A stretch of 10,734 nt of DNA from positions 1 through 10,734 of the forward strand of contig JAJYFI010000024.1 of NCBI GenBank assembly GCA_021790955.1, in the 5' to 3' direction. Of this stretch, positions 6,478-10,734 are shown one piece after another (the first letter of the stretch is position 1; each line of letters begins with the position of its first letter). Under the pieces are notes generated by a model that was not told the origin of the DNA, did no database searches, and saw only the letters and a list, made by a program, of their open reading frames with translations. This DNA is from a bacterium (GTDB lineage Bacteria > Elusimicrobiota > Elusimicrobia > UBA1565 > UBA9628). A program made the translations under genes and the position numbers.

Positions 6478-7351
6478 GATTCTGTTCGGCCTTGCCGCCC
6501 TTGGGCTTCTGGCCGGCCTTATCGCGGCGCATTACATGGGGGAGAAGTCGCCCCCGCTGCCTCCCGCTTTCAAACCCGCGGAGAACCCGTACCCCGCCGG
6601 CATCTACGCGGAGGGGATCATCGAAAGCCGCCAGCCGAGCGCCTCGGACATCCCGCTTTTTCCCGAAGTCTCGGCCACGGTCATTCGTATCCTGGTTTCC
6701 GAGGGCGAAAGCGTCGCCAAAGGCGCGCCCCTCATCCAGCTCGATGATTCCGTGCCAAAGGCCCAGATGGACGCCAGCCGCGCCCTCTGGCAAAGCGCCG
6801 CCGAAACCCTGGCAAAAGACCGATCCGCCTACGCTATCGACCGCGGCGCCGTCAGCCGCGACGCCCTCGACACCGCGCGCCACGCCGCTGAAACGGCGTG
6901 GGGCAACTTTCAGGCTGCCGCGGCCCTCGAAGACAAGTACACCTTGCGCGTCCCTTCTTCGGGCGTCGTCCTCGCCGTCAACGTGACGACGAGATCCTAC
7001 GTCTCCAGCCAGGGGGTCTACAATCCCTATACCCAGGGCTATGATCCCGCCGTCCTTCTCGGCTCCTCGGTAGAAGGTCTCCAGGTCCGTTGCTACGTCG
7101 ACGAGATCTTAATCCCCAGGCTGCCGCCGCCCGACCGGATCAAGGCGCAGATGGCGATCCGCGGAACCGACGTACGCGTTCCCCTCTCTTATCAGCGGAT
7201 CCAACCTTATGTTTCGCCCAAAATCGAGCTGACCGACGAGCGCCAGGAGCGCGTGGACGTGCGCGTTTTGCCGGTGATCTTCAGCTTTCCGAGGCCCGCC
7301 AAGGTGAGAGTCTTCGCGGGGGAGTTGGTCGATGTTTATATCGGCGAGTAG
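6467..7351 (+). CDS. HlyD/MacA-type periplasmic adaptor subunit of the ABC exporter
   Basis: A 294-residue membrane-fusion (adaptor) protein linking the inner-membrane ABC complex to the outer-membrane channel. A hydrophobic N-terminal anchor (about residues 4-22) is followed by a split lipoyl/biotinyl-like domain: first half around VSATVIRILVSEGESVAKG (about 68-86), second half around LRVPSSGVVLAVNV (about 160-173). The helical hairpin between them is short, about 60 residues. A beta-barrel region follows, including YVDEILIPRLPP (about 210-221) and a C-terminal segment with ERVDVRVLPVIFSF and GELVDVYIGE. The stretch GVYNPYTQGYDPAVLLG (about 184-200) sits where most adaptors go straight from lipoyl to barrel, and looks like a subfamily mark. 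It starts inside the ATPase gene (11-base overlap) without a clear ribosome site, implying coupling, and overlaps the channel gene by 20 bases. Confidence 0.87.
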   Translation: MKNRILFGLAALGLLAGLIAAHYMGEKSPPLPPAFKPAENPYPAGIYAEGIIESRQPSASDIPLFPEVSATVIRILVSEGESVAKGAPLIQLDDSVPKAQMDASRALWQSAAETLAKDRSAYAIDRGAVSRDALDTARHAAETAWGNFQAAAALEDKYTLRVPSSGVVLAVNVTTRSYVSSQGVYNPYTQGYDPAVLLGSSVEGLQVRCYVDEILIPRLPPPDRIKAQMAIRGTDVRVPLSYQRIQPYVSPKIELTDERQERVDVRVLPVIFSFPRPAKVRVFAGELVDVYIGE

Positions 7352-8831
7352 GCCGCCCCTGCGAGCGGCGGCAGTTCTCGCGGCGGCCGTGGCAAACTTC
7401 GGCTGCGACTTGGCGCCCTCTTACGCGCCTCCGTCTGTGCCCACCCCGCCGGCCTACAAGGAGTCGGCCGCTGACGGCGTTTTTTGGAAAAAAGCGCGGC
7501 CTTCCGGCGAGCAAAGCCGGGGCCCATGGTGGCTGATGTTTGGAGACCCGGAGCTCAGCGCCTATGAGGAGAAGCTCTCCAGCGCGAACCTCGACATCCA
7601 AGCGGCGGTCGCGGGTTTTTTTGTCGCGCGCTCTCTCGTCAAGCAGGCGCGCGCCCAATATTACCCGGCTCTTTCCTTGGCCCCCTCCGTCACCCGCAGC
7701 TACCTTGGAGCCACCCCATTCGGTTTCTTCGTCAACAGCACGTTCGACATGTATTCCCTTCCTTTCGACGCGACGTGGACCCCCGATTTTTGGGGAAAAA
7801 CCAGGAATGCCGTGAAAGCGAATGTTTCCGCCGCCCAGGCGAGCGCCGCCAACGTGCAAAACATCAGGCTGACCATGCAGGGAGACCTCGCCGTCGACTA
7901 CTTCCAGCTGCGCGGCCAGGACGCCTTGATCGCCCTGCTAGACCAAGCGGCGAGGGCCCAACTCGACCTCCTTCGCCTCAACCGCGCCCTGGGCCGGGCG
8001 GGACTTGTCTCGGGCCAGGCCGTGGCGCAGGCGGACTCCGCCTATAGGACGGCGAAAGCCCAATGGGAGAACGCGGGGATTCTTCGCGCCCAATACGAGC
8101 ATGCGATCGCCGTCCTCCTGGGGCGGCCTCCCTCGAGCTTCTCGATTTCGGTCCAGCCGTTCCGGATGCCGACGATCCGCGTCCCCCCCGCCTTGCCCTC
8201 CGACCTGCTCGAGCGCCGCCCGGATATCGCCGCGGCCGAGCGCGCGGTTGCCCAAGCCAATGCCCAGATCGGCGTCGCGCGGGCGGCGTACTTCCCGAGC
8301 TTCTCGTTGACGGGTTCGGGCGGCTATCTCGCCTTCGTTTTGCAGCATTGGGTCGACTGGCCCGACCGCATGTGGGCCCTCGGGGCCGGTTTCGCCGAGA
8401 CGCTCTTTGACGCAGGCCTGCGAAAAGCGACGGTCCGGCAGTTCCGGCGTTCCTACCTCCAGGCAGTCGCCAATTACCGCAAGACCGTTCTCGCCGCCTT
8501 CCAGCAGGTCGAAGATGACATGGCCTCCCTGCGCATCTCCACGTCCGACATCCGCCGCCAAAAGGCCGCTGTCCGCGCCGGGAAGACGAACCTCGCCGAA
8601 GAGGTCGCCCGCTATCGCGCCGGGATCGACCCCCGGCTCAACGTCGCGACGGCGCGGCTCTCCCTCCTAGCCCTTGAGCAGGCGGAGCTCAACTACGAGA
8701 CCCAATACGCCGCCGCCGGAGTCCAGCTCGTGGAGGCCCTGGGAGGAGGCTGGAACCGCTCCGACATTTTACGGCCTTCGCCGGAGCGCCAACGCGCCGA
8801 GGCCGGCGGCCAGAAGCCAGCCGGCCCCTGA
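7332..8831 (+). CDS. NodT/OprM-type outer-membrane efflux factor (TolC family)
   Basis: A 499-residue outer-membrane channel protein, the exit duct of the tripartite exporter. Two OEP repeats are recognisable (about residues 60-250 and 275-470). The second has the hallmark sequence DLLERRPDIAAAERAVAQAN followed by AQIGVARAAYFPSFSLTGSG (about 291-330). The N-terminus, with Cys25 in NFGCDLAPSYAPP, mirrors the lipoprotein signal of NodT/OprM proteins (GPdYxxP after the Cys), but the lipobox is poor: Asn at -3 rather than Leu. Position +2 is Asp, an inner-membrane retention signal in E. coli. Start ATG 7332 has GGAG (7321-7324) seven bases upstream and lies in the adaptor gene. The family usually ends near EALGGGW (here about 468-474); this protein runs about 25 residues further, and the last 20 codons overlap the opposing YfhO-type gene. 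Confidence 0.9.
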   Translation: MFISASRPPLRAAAVLAAAVANFGCDLAPSYAPPSVPTPPAYKESAADGVFWKKARPSGEQSRGPWWLMFGDPELSAYEEKLSSANLDIQAAVAGFFVARSLVKQARAQYYPALSLAPSVTRSYLGATPFGFFVNSTFDMYSLPFDATWTPDFWGKTRNAVKANVSAAQASAANVQNIRLTMQGDLAVDYFQLRGQDALIALLDQAARAQLDLLRLNRALGRAGLVSGQAVAQADSAYRTAKAQWENAGILRAQYEHAIAVLLGRPPSSFSISVQPFRMPTIRVPPALPSDLLERRPDIAAAERAVAQANAQIGVARAAYFPSFSLTGSGGYLAFVLQHWVDWPDRMWALGAGFAETLFDAGLRKATVRQFRRSYLQAVANYRKTVLAAFQQVEDDMASLRISTSDIRRQKAAVRAGKTNLAEEVARYRAGIDPRLNVATARLSLLALEQAELNYETQYAAAGVQLVEALGGGWNRSDILRPSPERQRAEAGGQKPAGP

Positions 8832-10649
8832 AAGCCCCGCGGCGGCGCTGAAATAGGGCGGGAGGTAGCGGAACTCGACGCGCGATCTCCCGGCCGGAAC
8901 GGCCACCGCGCGCAGGATTCCTGAAGACGGCGTGATGGCCGTCGCAGAGCCGTTGACCGCCGCCCGCCACCCTGGGGCGTCGACATCGGCCAGGACGAGC
9001 CGGGCCGGCGAACGGGCGAATGCCTCGATAAGCACACGGTTCGGCTCATAGGCCGCGATGCGCGCCGTTCCCGCGGATCCCTCGATCCGAGCCCTGGGAA
9101 GCGCGTTCTTGTTTTCATAAAGGCGTAGGGGGCCCCAGGCCTTCGCGAGGACAAATTTGTCCTTTGGAAGCCCCCAAAACGTCAGCACATAGCGCACGCC
9201 GAGAAGGTCGAGCCAGCGGGAGCGCGGATCGGCGTCGATCTGAGACAGCACGCGGTCATAGGAGGAGAAGCGCATCACCTCAAAGCCGTCCGCGTCGTCG
9301 AGGCCTTCGGCCGCGGCAAGATTGGGAAGAAGCGAGTCCCGAAAGCCGAGCCACGCCGCCAGCCGGCTCTTTGCGCCGCGGCCGAGCATGCTGCGCGTCC
9401 TCGGCGTCATCATGACGCGCCCAAAGCCGCCGCGGCTCTTGATAAAGGCCGCGACCGGCGATCGATACGCATAGAGCGAGGCGTCGATCGTCCCCACCGC
9501 CCGCGACGCGAAAAGGGCATATTCGGCGAATATGGCCAGGCCCACGAGCAGGGCCCCCCGCCGGGACACGGCGCCTCGCCCCAGGAGGCTCTCCAGGCCC
9601 TCGCCGCCAAGCCGCGCGACGCCCAAGCAGGCAAGGCAGAGCGCCTGGGCGGGAAAACGGAAGAACCTCAACGGCGGAAAAAGACCATAAAGAACGCGGT
9701 AGCCCGGCAAATGCCGGCCCAAGGCGAAGGCGAAGCCGAGAGCCGTCAGGAGGGCCGGGCCGCGCCATCGCCGTCGGTCGCCGCCCAGAGCCGCGATCGC
9801 GAGAGCCAGCGTCAGCCACCCGAAATAAAAACCGACGACCGAGGGATCGCCTTCGGGAGCCAGGATTCGCGGCCAGAGCGGAACCGCCAGCATGCTCAAG
9901 GCGTCGCGGGGAGACAACGAATAGCTCGTCGCCCAATCGTAGCCTAACCCCGCCGCCATGGGGGAGGCCCTCGCCAGCTGGGCCGCAGGAACCCATAGAA
10001 CGGCGCTCAGGATAGCCGCCGCCCCCGCGGCGAGCGCGCCGAGGCCGGCTTGCCTTCCGAGAGACCGGGGCGCCGAGCCCGGAGCGATCTCCGCGGCCCA
10101 GAGCACGCCGGCCGCCAGCGCCGTGTAGAGGACGAATTGGGGATGTCCCGCCAGGACCTCGAGCGCCAAGGCGGCGCCCGCCGCGACGGCGTATCTCCAG
10201 GAATCCTTCCTCAGCGCGCGGCCAAGCATCATGAGCACGAGGGGCATCCAAGCGTAGGAGTTGAAGTTGCTGGGCGCGGCCGAATGGAGAACCGCGTAGC
10301 CGTTGAAGGAGAAGACGACGCCGGCGAGGATCGCGGCCGGAAGCGAGAGTCCCGTGTCGGCGGCGAGCCCCGCCATGGACGCCGCGGCCAGAAAGGAGTG
10401 CGCCATCTGAGAGCAGGACAGCGCCGCCGGAAAGGGGAGCCAGGCGTAGAGAAGAGTCGCGGGATAGAGGACAGCCGACTGCATGTTGGCCAGAAACGGG
10501 ACCCCGCCGTAAATGTGCGGATTCCAAAAGGGGATCCGCAGGGCGCGGAAGCTGTCGCGAATCAGGCAGGAGTTCGGGTAAAAAACGCGAAGAAGAAGAT
10601 CTGAAAAGAGGGAGCGGCTGCCGCCGAGATACGGCGACCAAAACGCCAC
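8769..10649 (-). CDS. YfhO family (PF09586-like) multi-spanning membrane protein, probable GT-C-type glycosyltransferase
   Basis: A large integral membrane protein (626 residues from the GTG) resembling the YfhO family, whose studied Firmicute members act in sugar decoration of envelope polymers and which belongs to the wider GT-C glycosyltransferase group. Supporting signs: an early loop with FSDLLLRVFYP (Asp17, a possible catalytic position), the family sequence IPFWNPHIYGGVPFLAN with YP shortly after, many hydrophobic segments up to about residue 380, an extracytoplasmic region (about 385-595) with SLLPNLAAAEGLDDADGFEV, LLGVRYVLT and ADVDAPGWRAAVNG, then a final helix and an RRRP tail. The GTG at 10649 leaves little room for the first helix; the frame stays open to 10700 and would give LANKSFRLVLGAAALSVAF, so the true start may be a rare codon (CTG 10697 or ATT 10700). 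Sugar donor and acceptor are unknown. It converges on the exporter operon with a 63-base overlap. Confidence 0.82.
   Translation of the reverse strand: MAFWSPYLGGSRSLFSDLLLRVFYPNSCLIRDSFRALRIPFWNPHIYGGVPFLANMQSAVLYPATLLYAWLPFPAALSCSQMAHSFLAAASMAGLAADTGLSLPAAILAGVVFSFNGYAVLHSAAPSNFNSYAWMPLVLMMLGRALRKDSWRYAVAAGAALALEVLAGHPQFVLYTALAAGVLWAAEIAPGSAPRSLGRQAGLGALAAGAAAILSAVLWVPAAQLARASPMAAGLGYDWATSYSLSPRDALSMLAVPLWPRILAPEGDPSVVGFYFGWLTLALAIAALGGDRRRWRGPALLTALGFAFALGRHLPGYRVLYGLFPPLRFFRFPAQALCLACLGVARLGGEGLESLLGRGAVSRRGALLVGLAIFAEYALFASRAVGTIDASLYAYRSPVAAFIKSRGGFGRVMMTPRTRSMLGRGAKSRLAAWLGFRDSLLPNLAAAEGLDDADGFEVMRFSSYDRVLSQIDADPRSRWLDLLGVRYVLTFWGLPKDKFVLAKAWGPLRLYENKNALPRARIEGSAGTARIAAYEPNRVLIEAFARSPARLVLADVDAPGWRAAVNGSATAITPSSGILRAVAVPAGRSRVEFRYLPPYFSAAAGLSGAGWLLAAGLGALALRRRP
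8801..8826. repeat. Strong GC-rich inverted repeat in the convergent gene overlap
   Basis: GGCCGGCGGC (8801-8810) can pair with GCC-A-GCCGGCC (8816-8826) around a 5-base loop (cagaa), giving a ten-pair stem with one bulged A at 8819. It lies inside both reading frames, five bases or fewer from the channel gene's stop. No T-run follows on either strand, so it is not a standard intrinsic terminator. It could stabilise 3' ends or hinder converging polymerases, or be a by-product of GC-rich coding. Confidence 0.4.
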
Positions 10650-10734
10650 GGAGAGCGCCGCAGCTCCCAGAACGAGCCGAAACGATTTGTTGGCCAGAAT
10701 TTAAAGTTTACTACATCCGCGGCGGGCCCCCGGA
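10650..10734. other. Region upstream of the YfhO-type gene, with an AT-rich patch
   Basis: No complete gene is visible here. Bases 10650-10700 keep the YfhO-type frame open on the minus strand and probably encode its true N-terminus; a stop (TAA, complement of 10701-10703) closes the frame. An AT-rich patch at about 10697-10716, centred on aatttaaagttta, stands out from the GC-rich surroundings and could hold a promoter for the minus-strand gene or for something beyond the window. No convincing -35/-10 pair was found. Confidence 0.4.

Noticed and set aside
9280..10641. Minus-strand open frame (453 codons) in another frame of the YfhO-type gene
   Set aside because: It is Arg/Gly/Ser/Pro-rich as expected for a shifted frame of GC-rich coding DNA, and the competing frame gives a convincing YfhO-type membrane protein.

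Overview
The window is a compact, GC-rich stretch of a bacterial chromosome with eight protein genes and almost no intergenic space. A periplasmic adaptor and a TolC/NodT-type outer-membrane channel show that the host is a Gram-negative (diderm) bacterium. The mix of a DUF3536-type GH57 protein, a YfhO-type membrane protein and C-ending codons would suit an uncultivated lineage such as Elusimicrobiota or a deltaproteobacterium-like group. That placement is a guess. I saw no rRNA, tRNA, CRISPR array, insertion sequence or phage gene.

Layout. Positions 2-856 (+) hold the C-terminal part of an AI-2E family membrane protein that begins before the window. It converges on a minus-strand GH57/DUF3536 glycoside hydrolase-like gene (853-2325), and the two genes share one CTAG as their stops. 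A 31-bp divergent promoter region follows, carrying a perfect TATAAT placed for leaderless transcription. It leads into a plus-strand pair: a secreted DUF1460 (amidase-like) protein (2357-3298) and an MFS exporter (3295-4557), joined by a GTGA overlap. A short hairpin with a T-run ends this unit. A second plus-strand unit (4635-8831) encodes a complete tripartite ABC exporter: FtsX/MacB-like permease, ATPase, HlyD-type adaptor and NodT-type outer-membrane factor, packed with a 1-base gap and then 11- and 20-base overlaps. It collides tail-to-tail, with a 63-bp coding overlap, with a minus-strand YfhO-family membrane protein (8769-10649). The last 85 bases are non-coding or hold an upstream extension of that gene.

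How the genes may work together. The exporter should span inner membrane, periplasm and outer membrane, resembling the cyanobacterial DevBCA/TolC arrangement in composition but with a different gene order. Its neighbours (GH57, DUF1460, YfhO-type) belong to families linked to glycan or cell-envelope chemistry, so an envelope theme is plausible, but nothing in the sequence fixes a substrate. All families are recognisable. I did not find a clear new system. The unusual points are mostly architectural: shared stops, a long convergent overlap, leaderless-type signals, an atypical lipobox, and an apparently shortened GH57/DUF3536 protein.
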